Shown one piece after another: positions 1 through 9,934 of a stretch of 64,000 nucleotides of DNA; positions within the stretch are counted from its first letter, which is position 1, and the number at the start of each line of letters is the position of its first letter. Both the position numbers and the translations under genes were made by a program. Origin of the DNA: Paramacrobiotus metropolitanus (Eukaryota; Tardigrada; Eutardigrada; Parachela; Macrobiotidae). The notes under the pieces were generated by a model. It was not told the origin of the DNA. It did not search any database and worked only from the letters and a program-made list of their open reading frames with translations. The stretch lies in contig NW_026570237.1 in assembly GCF_019649055.1 (NCBI RefSeq), positions 930,001 to 994,000 on the forward strand, written 5' to 3'.

Positions 1-571
1 CCAGCAACTCATCTTGATTGGCGTCCATATCCTGTCCAGCCTGCTGGTCCACAGGGGCTGGCGGCGCAGTCAACACATTGGCCTTATACATGACCCATTC
101 GGCCCAGCTGCAGTCCTCCGGGGCCAACTCTGGGTGTCGGTACCAACGAGCCAGCGCTGTATAGCGTTGCTCATACGTATAGTCACGCCATCCTTCTTTC
201 GGTGGCAGCGCATCATAAGCATCTACGGCCACCTGGACCTGATTCCCTGCCGGTTCTTGCGGCAAATTCTGAGGTCCTTGGACCGGTCCTGGTTGGACAA
301 CCAACTGGTTCACGGCAGCTGCTGGGGGATTCCCCTGTTGCCCTCCATTCGTAGCTGGGCAATCACGCAACATGTGACCGGCTTGGCCACAGCGGAAACA
401 ACGGCGATTCCCATTCTGGGCTCCATTCCCGTTCGCTCCCTGAGGCCCATTATTGCCCTGATTATCGGCTCCTCGGCGCTGACGATAGTTTCGCGCATTC
501 CATCGACCACGACGCTGGCCACGTCCATACAAGGCCAGCTCCAACATGTCATACAATGAACGATCACCCAT
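1..571 (-). CDS. Retrotransposon Gag fragment with CCHC zinc knuckle (runs off window start)
   Basis: On the minus strand an open frame runs from an ATG at 571 to the window edge. It carries a classical nucleocapsid zinc knuckle (CFRCGQAGHMLRDC, C-x2-C-x4-H-x4-C, around 378-420), preceded by an Arg/Gly/Asn-rich stretch and followed by a Pro/Gln-rich one. This is the RNA-binding part of an LTR-element Gag. It lies 3' of element A's integrase, so it belongs to a different element that is cut by the window edge. A plus-strand open frame over the same bases is its antisense shadow. Family not assignable further. Confidence 0.7.
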   Translation of the reverse strand, partial: MGDRSLYDMLELALYGRGQRRGRWNARNYRQRRGADNQGNNGPQGANGNGAQNGNRRCFRCGQAGHMLRDCPATNGGQQGNPPAAAVNQLVVQPGPVQGPQNLPQEPAGNQVQVAVDAYDALPPKEGWRDYTYEQRYTALARWYRHPELAPEDCSWAEWVMYKANVLTAPPAPVDQQAGQDMDANQDELL

Positions 572-834
572 TGTGATAACTACCGTAACCATGGATAAGT
601 ACTACACTGACCCAATTAAAAGGTCACGAATTTCAAGTAAATCAATAAAACTTGAAGAAGTTTCGACTAGACAGAAACAGCACTAAATCAGATGCGCTCT
701 TTCGCATCTACCTTTATACTGTCTGTACTCGTTCAGTACTACTCGTACACTTTACTCTTGTACGAAATGCTTAGTCTGTCGCAGTGTTCTACCTGCACGA
801 GACTTTTGCACCGGCACGCCTTGCGCGCTAGGCA
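572..834. other. Junction between gag fragment and element A, no gene seen
   Basis: This stretch follows the stop of element A's last ORF (minus sense) and precedes the gag fragment. A 3' LTR of element A would be expected here, but I found no match to the sequence beyond its primer binding site (8930 upward). The 3' LTR is therefore lost, truncated, or too diverged for me to see. Confidence 0.4.
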
Positions 835-1731
835 TCACTGATCCAGGGTCTGGCAAATTTTAGATTCGTCTTTCTCGGTATCTCCATCTTCAACCGGGTC
901 GTTATCAAGATCATCTTCATGATCTTGACCGACCTTGACTTGTTTTCCCATTTTCCTCGATTTATGCGTAAAATCATAAACTGATTCGTCCGTTTTCGGC
1001 TCTTCCGGCACAACATAATTATGTGCCATCCGCGGATTATACTTTTTCATTCGCTCGACATGAACTCTGTCGATACGTGCTTTTCCGCCACGAAGCGAAC
1101 GCACTAGATAATTAATCTCATCTAGTTTTTCAAGCACTTCATAACCGCTTAACCACAAATCACAAAATTTCATCAACTTGCCCGGGAGGCGTTTTTTCTC
1201 CCGTAGCATTACGATGTCTCCTTTCTTATAACTTTCACTTTTCCGATGAGAGTCATATCGTGCCTTATCACGATTCTTCCTCATCAGTTCACCTGTACGG
1301 GCGATTTGAATCGCATCGCCCAACGCATCCTGTATCTGCTGTGTATACTGGTACACAGGAATTTCGAAGTTTTTATCCACTTCAGGCACGAAATTGTTAA
1401 TCGGTAGCCGTAACTCAGTGCCAAACATCAACAATGCTGGTGTGCAGCCAGTACTCGAATTCACAGTGCTGTTAAAAGCCATGCACAATGCTGGGATATA
1501 ATTATCCCAGTCATCCTGCTTAGACGAAACGTATTTACTGATAGCTTTGTTAAACTCTCCGATCCTTTTCTCCACCATGCCATTGGCCTGTTGATGGTGG
1601 CTGGTAATCGGAATATGCGTAATTCCCATCAAATTAGCGAGTTCTTTAAACAGCTCGCTCATGAAATTCGTTCCTTGATCGGATATCAGTTTTTCCATGC
1701 ATCCATAAACCGACACAATTCGGCGGAACAA
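835..1731 (-). CDS. Element A integrase C-terminal half (frame-shifted continuation)
   Basis: Continues the integrase core of the preceding ORF: SDQGTNF carries the second catalytic Asp, and QQANGMVEKRIGEFN carries the catalytic Glu of the D,D-35-E triad. The C-terminal part is rich in Lys/Arg and acidic residues. There is no chromodomain that I can recognise. It overlaps the previous frame by about 45 bases because of the single-base break, and it is not a separate gene. Confidence 0.85.
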   Translation of the reverse strand: MFRRIVSVYGCMEKLISDQGTNFMSELFKELANLMGITHIPITSHHQQANGMVEKRIGEFNKAISKYVSSKQDDWDNYIPALCMAFNSTVNSSTGCTPALLMFGTELRLPINNFVPEVDKNFEIPVYQYTQQIQDALGDAIQIARTGELMRKNRDKARYDSHRKSESYKKGDIVMLREKKRLPGKLMKFCDLWLSGYEVLEKLDEINYLVRSLRGGKARIDRVHVERMKKYNPRMAHNYVVPEEPKTDESVYDFTHKSRKMGKQVKVGQDHEDDLDNDPVEDGDTEKDESKICQTLDQ

Positions 1732-4700
1732 AAATCCGCCACGGCAAATTTGTCGTTTTTCGGCACAGCCTGCGCCACAACAAACTTACTTCCGTAGTCT
1801 TGCGCTACGATGAGGTGGCGGTTCCCTGACTTTGAGAGAGGAAGGGACGAATCCACATCAATCGCCCACACTCTTCTAGGATTAGCCACCGGAACTGTCT
1901 GTTCATACCCAGCGGGTGCTTTGTTCAGAGGGTTTCTCCTCTGACACGCATCGCACGTTTTGCAATACTTGATAACAAACGTCCGTAATTTTGGCCAGAA
2001 CATCGTATTGACCATTTTCTGATACGTAGCATCCGGTCCCAAGTGGGCAGCATACGGCACATCGTGACTCTCATGTGTTAGTTGCAGCCGCCACTGGGCC
2101 GGCACGTAAAACAAATACAAGTAACCGTCGTTGTGAACACGGCGGTAGTACAGTACGCCGTCTCTAATTACGAGATGCTTCAACACTTTACGCTGTCCAT
2201 TACTCATATTCTGAGTTGGATCATTTACCAAAGAAATCCACATCCGAATTTGTGGATCTTTCTCCTGTTCTTCTTCCCAAAACTTAGCCTGATCGGGTTT
2301 GAAGAACTCGAACTGCTCATTTGCCTTCACACCGAGAACTTCATGATTCAACATGTTCATATGTTGATGCAGTTCTGCTGAAGCCAGTGTGGCTTTATCA
2401 TCAGCATTCACCTGCTTATCGTTCCAGTTAGGTAAATAATCTGGAATCTCACAGGAATCTCCTGACTTCGGTTCATTTGGCTGTATGCCCTCATTTCTCG
2501 ACAGGGCATCTGCTTCCACATTTTCTTTGCCTTTTATGTATTTCTGGACCATATCGTACTCTTGTGCCATGATGGCCCATCGTCCCAAACGGCCTCCCAT
2601 ATCCTTCATGTTTCTCAAGTACTGAAGGGCTGAATGGTCCGTATAGACGTCAAACTTCTGTCCCGACAAATAATGACGCCATTTCTTCAGCGCCGAAATC
2701 AACGCAAAACATTCCAACTCTGTTGGATAATAGTTCTGCTTTTGAGTTGGCTTCAACTGTGCACTCATGAACTCGATCGGTTTCCATTCATCTCCGATCA
2801 GCTGTTTCATAACTGCACCCACAGCTATACCGGATGCATCGATATACAGACTGATCGGAGCATGAGGATCGTATCGTGCAAGAACTGGAGCATCGCATAA
2901 TGCTTTCTTAATATCTTGCACAGCTGCCTCTTGTTCCGGGCCCCATTCCCACTTGACGCCTGTTCTGATCAAGCGTGTGTACGGCTCGGCCCGTTTTGCA
3001 TAATTCGCAATAAATCGGCGGTAAAATCCAGCCATTCCGTTAAAGCGCTGGATGTCTTTCACATTTCGAAAAGGTCCGAAGTTCATAACTGCATGAACTT
3101 TTTCGGGATCAGTGTGGATACCATTTCCATCCACAACGTGCCCAAGGAATGTTAAGGACTCTTGGAAAAATTCACACTTTTCCAAATTTATTGTCCAACC
3201 TGCCTCCGCAAGGCGGGCGAACACTTCATCAAGGTCTTTTTGATGCTGTTTTTTTGTAGCTGAGAACACAATAATATCGTCCACGAAGACAAAACAAATT
3301 ATGCCTTTTAAATTTCCCAGTGTCATATCCATCGCTCTCTGAAAAGCGGTGGGACCATCTTTTATCCCAAAAGGAAGAACCTTAAATTGGTACGACGATT
3401 CTGGGCCTATCATCGTGGCCTTATGTTTATCTGACTCCTTGAGTTTGATTTGCCAAAATCCTGCTTTCAAATCTATTTTTGAAAAGTATTTCGCGTTTCC
3501 GAGTTGGCTAAGGATATCATCAATCCTCGGCATCGGATAGCTTGATCCATCAAGACAACTGTTCAATTTTCGAAAATCGACCGTAACTCGCTTTTCGGTC
3601 GTCATCTTCTTGGGTATGAGACAAATCGGGAAACCCCACGCGCTATCTGTGGGTTCGATTATCCCATCTGCCTGCATTTCCGCCGTCTTCTGACGCAGAA
3701 ACTTCTTATCTGCGTAACTTGTGCGGTAAGGAGGTACTCGTATCGGTGCATGAGTTCCTGTATTTATCGGATGCTCGTACAGTTTACAACATCCAATAGG
3801 CCTTTCTTTGCTTGGTACGATTACGCAATGCGTGCGTAATAATTTTAACAGTGCTTCACGTTCAGCTTCTGAAGCCTGTGAACTGATCTTAGCTGACTGA
3901 ATCAACTGTTCCTGTTCGGGAGCAACTTCTGGTTCATCCAGAGTTTCCATATTGTACATCGCAGCTTCATCCTGATTGTCGGTTTCTGGTTTCACCGTCG
4001 ACAAATGTGACGTCACTGCCTCGTACGCCTCCACTTCTCCAAGCGGTACAGTGCGGTCAATAACTTGTGCTTCGAAAGACAAGTTCGTAACACACACTTG
4101 CAATTTTCCGTTTGTTTTTACCCGAACTATTCCAGATTCCGGAATTATTCGCTTTTCATTTTCTGAATCAGGGAAAAACATTGCAAGCTCCTGCAAATCT
4201 TCTCTGTCCTCCGATTTCAGTTTACGGTAGTCTTTAATTTCTGCCGTTACCCACTTCGACTGAAATGGCTTCATGCATACCTGCTTCTTTGGATAGACTT
4301 CAATTCTATTCATTTCAGCTTTCTGCACCAGTGGTACACTATCTGGATTATTTTTTCCAGATTTTTCCACTTTTTTCTCGGGTTTGGCTACCCACTCAGG
4401 TGCGCTGTGTTGTTCCCATTTATCTGATAATGGAACAGTTACAACTTGCTCATCGTCTGCCTCTGGCTGTGTCTGCTCTACAGCCGGCTTTTTCACTTTC
4501 TGCGGTGGCGGTGAGTCATACTGCACAGTATCTGATAACCGTGCAAGCCGCGGCTCCGCATCTAACTGTTGCTGTCTTTCTTTGCATTCTTTACAGCATA
4601 ATTCCACTGCACGTACTGCATCGTGCATACCTAGCCAATAAAATTTATCCAATAATTCTCCTCTAAAAGTTACCGCATTTGGAAGTTCACCTGCATGAAA

Positions 4701-4847
4701 CTTCCGGTGGTATAACCGCATGAGATCGTCCGTGAAAAAATTTGGGACGAGAATACGGTTCTTTCCTTTCGGTCCGACTCGTTTTCGGTACAGTATGCCT
4801 TGCCACTTCGTTAGGGCATTCACCTCATCACGCTCGAACGTCTTCAT
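1686..4847 (-). CDS. Element A ORF2: H2C2 domain, RT, RNase H, integrase N-half (1053 aa)
   Basis: Pol polyprotein. Residues about 45-90 carry an integrase-type H2C2 zinc domain (H47, H51, C85, C88) placed ahead of RT, which is unusual. RT spans about 390-620, with the catalytic FVDD near 522 and PFGIKDGPTAFQ just before it. RNase H spans about 660-790 (YIDASG, ELECFAL, YTDHSALQY). A second, canonical H2C2 zinc domain lies at about 925-970 (CKTCDACQRR), followed by the first integrase catalytic Asp (AIDVDSS). The frame ends at 1686, and integrase continues in an overlapping frame. The break falls in a run of five Ts, where one extra T restores the frame, so a sequencing indel is likely. Confidence 0.9.
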   Translation of the reverse strand: MKTFERDEVNALTKWQGILYRKRVGPKGKNRILVPNFFTDDLMRLYHRKFHAGELPNAVTFRGELLDKFYWLGMHDAVRAVELCCKECKERQQQLDAEPRLARLSDTVQYDSPPPQKVKKPAVEQTQPEADDEQVVTVPLSDKWEQHSAPEWVAKPEKKVEKSGKNNPDSVPLVQKAEMNRIEVYPKKQVCMKPFQSKWVTAEIKDYRKLKSEDREDLQELAMFFPDSENEKRIIPESGIVRVKTNGKLQVCVTNLSFEAQVIDRTVPLGEVEAYEAVTSHLSTVKPETDNQDEAAMYNMETLDEPEVAPEQEQLIQSAKISSQASEAEREALLKLLRTHCVIVPSKERPIGCCKLYEHPINTGTHAPIRVPPYRTSYADKKFLRQKTAEMQADGIIEPTDSAWGFPICLIPKKMTTEKRVTVDFRKLNSCLDGSSYPMPRIDDILSQLGNAKYFSKIDLKAGFWQIKLKESDKHKATMIGPESSYQFKVLPFGIKDGPTAFQRAMDMTLGNLKGIICFVFVDDIIVFSATKKQHQKDLDEVFARLAEAGWTINLEKCEFFQESLTFLGHVVDGNGIHTDPEKVHAVMNFGPFRNVKDIQRFNGMAGFYRRFIANYAKRAEPYTRLIRTGVKWEWGPEQEAAVQDIKKALCDAPVLARYDPHAPISLYIDASGIAVGAVMKQLIGDEWKPIEFMSAQLKPTQKQNYYPTELECFALISALKKWRHYLSGQKFDVYTDHSALQYLRNMKDMGGRLGRWAIMAQEYDMVQKYIKGKENVEADALSRNEGIQPNEPKSGDSCEIPDYLPNWNDKQVNADDKATLASAELHQHMNMLNHEVLGVKANEQFEFFKPDQAKFWEEEQEKDPQIRMWISLVNDPTQNMSNGQRKVLKHLVIRDGVLYYRRVHNDGYLYLFYVPAQWRLQLTHESHDVPYAAHLGPDATYQKMVNTMFWPKLRTFVIKYCKTCDACQRRNPLNKAPAGYEQTVPVANPRRVWAIDVDSSLPLSKSGNRHLIVAQDYGSKFVVAQAVPKNDKFAVADFCSAELCRFMDAWKN

Positions 4848-7800
4848 GTCGGCATGCTGATTTTCAAAAAGATAAATCCATCTTTTGTATCCGGGCTGCT
4901 TCTCTGCTTAAGCCTCCAAAATGCCGGGGATTCATAATCCTCGAATACCGGCTTATTACTTTTCAACGGGCTATTACCAATGTTCTTATTGGTAAACACA
5001 ACCGTCTCCTTTGGCATCTGCTCATCGTCCCCGCATTCAAGCGAGCCCTGCGCTGCTTGAAAATTCTCGCGGTCCTGGACTTTATTGACAGATCGTCTCC
5101 CAGTGCCAGTGAACTTTGGCACTTCTGTCCTTACTGCAACCTTCGGTTTTCTGGATTTATCCAGAGCATTCATGTCTGGATTGACTTCACATGGACTTTC
5201 ATCACCGTCCATTGCTTTTAATAAACCCTGATACTCCAGATATGACATATTAATACTGGATGGTTTTGAGTTTTCACTTTTGACTCGCACAGTACCGTAA
5301 TCAGCTACTTCTAGCATTACTGGTACTGTAGTTGTCTCACTCGCTTCATCAATTTTACTGGTTAAATCGGCCTGTTTAACCGCTTCAGTAAACAATGGAG
5401 AATTTCTCACAACAAATACCGACTTGTTGTTATCTGCCATTGCATCATACTGTGGTACTATTGTCATGTTACCAAAGTCAAAATAAAACGGCTTAAACGC
5501 CCAAAAATCAATTCCCAGTAAGACGCAGTTACGCTTACTTCCGGTTGTTACAAATGCCGTATGTTCATACCACACGCCAAAAATATGTACATAAAACAAT
5601 GCACATAATGGCTCAATCGGATTCACATCAGCTATACCTGTAGACAGCACGATATCTTTAACGTGATCGTCACATCGGTATACTTTAATTTTCAATGCTT
5701 CCACAATAGACATGGGAATCAATGACAAACTTGATCCCGTATCCGGCATAACACGTACGTACTCCGTATCGTTAATCCGCAACGATAGATACGCTGCTTG
5801 TGCATCAAGTGTTGGGAGGTAATTGGTAGGACTTATTTCATAATCTACCATATTTTCCCTTTTTTCCGCAGCCATAGCCTGCATTGTGGGATTTGCTTCC
5901 ACAAAAGCTTCCACACAACCAGTTTCCGGTTTTGTCTGCGACTTCTTCATCATGTACTGTTTGATCACGTGATCAGGCGGTTCGGCCATGATCGGCTTCG
6001 GGGGTGCAGTACTAGCGCGTTTTTTGCTCACATGCGCACCGTGGCATTTGAAACATATCGCCTGCCCGTCAGGAAAATACCATTTAGCGAAGTCAATTTT
6101 CACTCTTGGCTTATTATCTGACGCTGAGGTGCTCGGTTTCTGATCTTCCTTCTTTTCAATTTGATCAGGCTTATTCTGCTGATACGTATTTGGTTTCACA
6201 AACGGCTTCTTGAAACCTTGATTCGAAAAGTTCGACCCATAATTCCTTGAATTATTGAAATTACTTCTGGCATTATTTCTGTTGCCAGTGTTATCCGTTC
6301 CCTTGTTTCCGTCAACATCCTTAATATTCGGATTGTTGTTCCTCAGTTTCCACTGCAGTTTTAAGCAATTCAGGAATTTTGTCGTATCCTGAACGTCTTG
6401 CTCTTCCATGTATTTGTACCATCCATACCGGTACAGCTTCAAGCCTTGCTTCAGATAATACGTGCGCTCGACTTCACTCAACTTCAATTTTTTGAATGAA
6501 TTTGTGAACCAGTCGACATACGTATTTGGCGTGTCATCATTGGTAAAATTTCTGTTACCAATTTTATCTCTGACGGCCATAATGTCTTTTTCATCTGAGA
6601 AGTGCTCTCGCAGATATTCCTTCCATTTCGACCATGTCTCCGTCTTATGGGCTTGGTACTTATCGTTGTACCAACTTTGCGCAGTTCCTGTAAGGCATCT
6701 GGATAAACACTTATCCACGATCTCTTTATCTGTCCAAGAATTATGCTTTATGCAGTTCTCCACGCTTTCGATAAAGTTTTCCACTTTATTGGCATCTGTC
6801 TCGCCATTGAATTTCTCCGGCCACATTACATCGCTTTTTATGGCACCTTTCAATGCTTGTGCCAATGATTCTGCGGTAAGTGCGCCTGAACTAGAAGTTT
6901 CTTCAACTTTCTTCGTATTTTGCACTACCTCTGGGTTAGTGCCTTTTTCTTCCTGCGCTTTCACTCTTTTTTCAAGTTCCAAGACTTTCATTGCCAAGTG
7001 TTGATTGGCAATTGTGTCCGCTTCCGTTATCGTAGGTGAAGGAGTACGGTCATCTCCCAATCGTTCCTGCATATTATGCACTTTGGAACGAATGTACCTG
7101 TACTCTTCATTCCTTTGCTCGCTCCTTGTCTGAGCAGTTGGCTTTTCCTTCCCAAGATTCAACGTATCTTGGATGTTGCCACAAATTTCCTGAATTTGAG
7201 AGCGCAATGGTGACGTTTGTCGACGAGTATACCCTTCGTCGATCTGTCCGTCCGTTTCTTTTGCCTTCTCCCTATCTGCGTTGAACTTTGCAACATTTGC
7301 TTCAAAAGTTGCCTTAGCCTCCATAAACTGTCTGTGCTGTTCTTTTAAATTTTCAGCAGTTTTATTCAGCATTCTTTGTGCTTCTGCTTTGTCTCGTTCA
7401 AACACAGATTTTTCAACTGCTAATTTATCATTGACACTTTTTGCTGTGTCACGTTCAGTGTTGAACCGCTTTTTCAACAAATTGTTTTCCGTTTCCAAAT
7501 TTGCTTTATCTTTTTGCAAATCACTTGTTATACGGTTTGCCTTTTTTAATTCCTCTTTCAACTGATCGGCAAAAGATTGCAAACGATCAAAATTGTCAGA
7601 CAATCCCGTGTGTTCAGAAACCAAACTTTTGTACAAATCATTCAGATTATTGTACTTCTTCTTTTCTTCCAACAATTCCAGTTTAACGTCACTATTTTCC
7701 GTTAATAGCTGGTTTTCTAGATCAAATTTATCTTTCACTTGTTCCACATCATCTTGCGACTGTGCAATTGTGGATTCTCCCATAACTTCCTTTTCAAGTT

Positions 7801-8452
7801 GTATCACGTCATTCAAATCCAAACGATCAACTATTGTTAGTCGCGAATCTTGAGATGACGTGCTTTCTGGGTACTGATCATCCACAATAATACTGTCTCC
7901 CGTATTATCTGTATCAGTTTCCGTTTGCTTTTCACTTGCACTTGGAGGTAGTTCACTGACCTCCTTTTCCACTAGTACTGATTTCACTGACCCAGATTTT
8001 TTGGCATCTAAATATTTATGCCAAATATTCAGCAACTCTGTGCCGTACTCCAGGTCATAATCTGCCAGTGTCAAATGATGCGTAATTCTGGTGGGGATTT
8101 TCCGTCCCGTCATGATCCAATGATCATAGCCTGCTGGCTTCCGATCCGACTTCCCTGCATTATAAGTCACCCATTCCTGACTTAACTCTCCTGTACGGGT
8201 AAGAACAATTTTCCACCGCGTGAAAAATGTTCCCAGGTCTCCTGATTCTGGTGCAGACCACTGCACTACTGGAGGAACCTGATAATCTGCTTTCTCCAAC
8301 ATTTCTGCAAATTGACTTGCAGATACACATCCCTTTCTTCGGGACTTGCTTGTTTTTCCGCTGGAAGTTTCCTCCAACGTACTTCTGCTTTCAACAGGTG
8401 TCTGGGATGATACGCTCACTGAGCCATCCGCATTTCCTGTTTCTGAAGACAT
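4844..8452 (-). CDS. Element A ORF1: coiled coil, Gag, aspartic protease (1202 aa)
   Basis: Long Gag-Pro polyprotein. Residues about 200-410 are a Lys/Glu/Leu-rich coiled coil. About 540-700 is a Gag capsid-like region starting near WPEKFNG, with the many Trp/aromatic residues typical of gypsy Gag. Near 795 is an incomplete zinc-knuckle-like CFKC..H. At about 905 is the aspartic protease active site (PDTGSSLSLIP), with a downstream VLLGID flap-type motif near 985. The stop overlaps the start of ORF2 by four bases (ATGA), which suggests reinitiation rather than frameshifting for Pol expression. The N-terminal coiled coil before Gag is long for a gypsy element. The polyprotein is presumably cleaved by its own protease to build particles. 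Confidence 0.88.
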   Translation of the reverse strand: MSSETGNADGSVSVSSQTPVESRSTLEETSSGKTSKSRRKGCVSASQFAEMLEKADYQVPPVVQWSAPESGDLGTFFTRWKIVLTRTGELSQEWVTYNAGKSDRKPAGYDHWIMTGRKIPTRITHHLTLADYDLEYGTELLNIWHKYLDAKKSGSVKSVLVEKEVSELPPSASEKQTETDTDNTGDSIIVDDQYPESTSSQDSRLTIVDRLDLNDVIQLEKEVMGESTIAQSQDDVEQVKDKFDLENQLLTENSDVKLELLEEKKKYNNLNDLYKSLVSEHTGLSDNFDRLQSFADQLKEELKKANRITSDLQKDKANLETENNLLKKRFNTERDTAKSVNDKLAVEKSVFERDKAEAQRMLNKTAENLKEQHRQFMEAKATFEANVAKFNADREKAKETDGQIDEGYTRRQTSPLRSQIQEICGNIQDTLNLGKEKPTAQTRSEQRNEEYRYIRSKVHNMQERLGDDRTPSPTITEADTIANQHLAMKVLELEKRVKAQEEKGTNPEVVQNTKKVEETSSSGALTAESLAQALKGAIKSDVMWPEKFNGETDANKVENFIESVENCIKHNSWTDKEIVDKCLSRCLTGTAQSWYNDKYQAHKTETWSKWKEYLREHFSDEKDIMAVRDKIGNRNFTNDDTPNTYVDWFTNSFKKLKLSEVERTYYLKQGLKLYRYGWYKYMEEQDVQDTTKFLNCLKLQWKLRNNNPNIKDVDGNKGTDNTGNRNNARSNFNNSRNYGSNFSNQGFKKPFVKPNTYQQNKPDQIEKKEDQKPSTSASDNKPRVKIDFAKWYFPDGQAICFKCHGAHVSKKRASTAPPKPIMAEPPDHVIKQYMMKKSQTKPETGCVEAFVEANPTMQAMAAEKRENMVDYEISPTNYLPTLDAQAAYLSLRINDTEYVRVMPDTGSSLSLIPMSIVEALKIKVYRCDDHVKDIVLSTGIADVNPIEPLCALFYVHIFGVWYEHTAFVTTGSKRNCVLLGIDFWAFKPFYFDFGNMTIVPQYDAMADNNKSVFVVRNSPLFTEAVKQADLTSKIDEASETTTVPVMLEVADYGTVRVKSENSKPSSINMSYLEYQGLLKAMDGDESPCEVNPDMNALDKSRKPKVAVRTEVPKFTGTGRRSVNKVQDRENFQAAQGSLECGDDEQMPKETVVFTNKNIGNSPLKSNKPVFEDYESPAFWRLKQRSSPDTKDGFIFLKISMPT

Positions 8453-8701
8453 TCTGTCTGCTTACAGCGAATAGCTCTATACTTACTGATAGAGATCACT
8501 GACCTTGACCTACACGCCACTAGCGTTAGATCAGATGGCTAACGCAGTTACTGCCAGAGCCGCACTACGACTCCCAGTACAACTGAACGTTATACGCCGT
8601 ACAAGTACAGATTCCTCTGCCTTGCGCCAAATAAGATCGCCCAACGTACCCGCGTCCAGGTACGCTCAGACAATCGGAGATCTACACCTGTAGACTCCCG
8701 G

Positions 8702-8832
8702 CACCTGGTTCTCACTTAGGAACCGTGCCAGACACCTGGTTCTCACTTAGGAACCGTGTCCTCCACAAACTTCCTCTAAGAAGCTGGGGAAAACCAAAAC
8801 CACAGTACAGTCCCACTTAGGAACCGTATCCT
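8702..8832 (-). repeat. Repeated hairpin in the 5' leader of element A
   Basis: A 26-bp unit (containing GGTTCTCACTTAGGAACC) occurs at 8702-8727 and 8733-8758, with a degenerate third copy at about 8813-8832. Each full copy can fold with a GGTTC/GAACC stem and an eight-base loop. The repeats lie between the primer binding site and ORF1 of element A, where packaging or dimerisation signals usually sit. The role is inferred. Confidence 0.55.
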
Positions 8833-8920
8833 CACAAGGTCCTCTGAGGATCCCTGTGGTTCTACCACTTCGACCAAGACTCAACACTTTACCAGTTTCC
8901 CAGGGGTTGTTACAATCCGG

Positions 8921-8929
8921 TGGGCGCCA
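8921..8929 (-). other. Candidate primer binding site of element A
   Basis: The minus strand reads TGGCGCCCACCGGATTG directly after an expected LTR end (...TGTCA). The first nine bases, TGGCGCCCA, match the complement of the tRNA-Lys 3' end, and the following bases diverge. The assignment is tentative because the LTR pair was not found. Confidence 0.45.
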
Positions 8930-9109
8930 TGACATGCTATGCGGAAGTCGCACTACGACTACCGCACTAGATGACCAAACCTTACTCAATCGACAAAGTG
9001 GGAAAATAAGAAAGATAAATGTTTTCTTATGTCGAAGCTCTACTTACCAAACTATTACCTATTCCTACGTGCACGAGAGTTATCTGGAAGATGTAATTAT
9101 CCAGAGTTA

Positions 9110-9541
9110 GTAAAAGGGATGTGACTTCCGGTAGGTACACGCTACTGCTTTCGCTACTAGAAGACACGAGAGATCTCAGATTCAGGATGTTGTTATTAAA
9201 TTGCAATTCCATAGATGTTCCAGTCAAGACTAAATTGCATATCAAAATTCAAGAGAGATAACGCCGCAATTAACATGGGATCAATCTGGCGCTAGTGAGT
9301 CACAGAAGCTAGCAATTATCAACCAATTAGCGGCGACATAAGCAACACCAATCTCGTACAAAAGTCTACATGTACGACGCTTCCTACCACCACCGCGTCA
9401 ATACCATGAAATTTTCTGAAATTTTTAGATTTCCGTCGCATATTCCACCGGATCTACCGGGACTGTTTAAAATTTTGAATGATGTCGTAATTTTTTTTTG
9501 TATTAACAGCTTTTTTGTGTATTAATGTTAAAAACATACAA
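9110..9541. other. Intergenic / probable element A LTR side, no gene seen
   Basis: No convincing ORF or motif. Part of it may be the 5' LTR of element A. The rest lies 3' of the orphan A2M exon on the minus strand, where exon 2 of that gene would be expected. I see no MG2-like sequence here. Confidence 0.35.
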
Positions 9542-9667
9542 TCATATTTCTGGTTTCAAGCTGCTCGCTTCGGTTTTGGATGCGCTTTTGGGTACAGAGT
9601 ACATTGCAAACATCACAAACTTCAGGTTAACGTTAGCGTAAATTGCGTAAGCCTTATACTTAATTAC

Positions 9668-9934
9668 CGTTAAAGCAAGATGCTCCGTCTTCATAGACAA
9701 AATGCTGGTTGCATTGCTGGCAAGTATTTTTCGCGTAGCATCTTGAATGGTAGCGGTCAGCTGCGACGTCGACCGCATAAAGGATTGGCTGGTGATCTGG
9801 AAGAGACTGTTAGCTTGGAATGACCGGTGAGCGTAGACCAGCAGCATCTCCCGGTCTCTCTCGTCGTCAGTGATGGCGTCCGAGAAGCCGGAAAATGTCA
9901 ACAACAGCGCAGTGATAAACACCAGGGCAATCAT
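9668..9934 (-). pseudogene. Orphan first exon of an alpha-2-macroglobulin/TEP-like gene
   Basis: ATG at 9934 begins a signal peptide (MIALVFITALLLTFSGFSDA) followed by an MG1-like stretch. The exon ends at LALT with a GT donor (GTAATT) in phase 0. The intact A2M-like gene at 34.5 kb has a first exon of the same plan: signal peptide, then VLVFGHQFFRANN against LLVYAHRSFQANS, ending LWLP with a phase-0 donor. Lengths are 89 and 86 codons. No second exon was found downstream on the minus strand; element A sits there instead. This is best read as a truncated inverted duplicate. A short secreted product ending by intron read-through cannot be excluded. Confidence 0.72.

Larger units (their letters stand above)
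835..8929 (-). mobile_element. Ty3/gypsy-type LTR retrotransposon A (internal region)
   Basis: Minus-strand element with the order gag-protease, RT, RNase H, integrase, which is the Ty3/gypsy (Metaviridae) order. A candidate primer binding site lies at 8921-8929, which would place the 5' LTR from about 8930 towards 9.3 kb. No matching 3' LTR was recognised, so the outer limits are not fixed. The element separates an orphan A2M first exon (9.7-9.9 kb) from the left edge. One frame break, at about 1.74 kb within the integrase, is a single missing T in a T run. Confidence 0.85.

Noticed and set aside
2082-5221. Several plus-strand open frames opposite element A (for example 4265-4666, 4742-5221)
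   Set aside because: They are antisense shadows of the long gag-pol frames and show no domain or start context.
572-9300. Attempt to pair LTRs of element A
   Set aside because: No repeat of 8930-9300 was found at 572-834, so no LTR boundaries were called.
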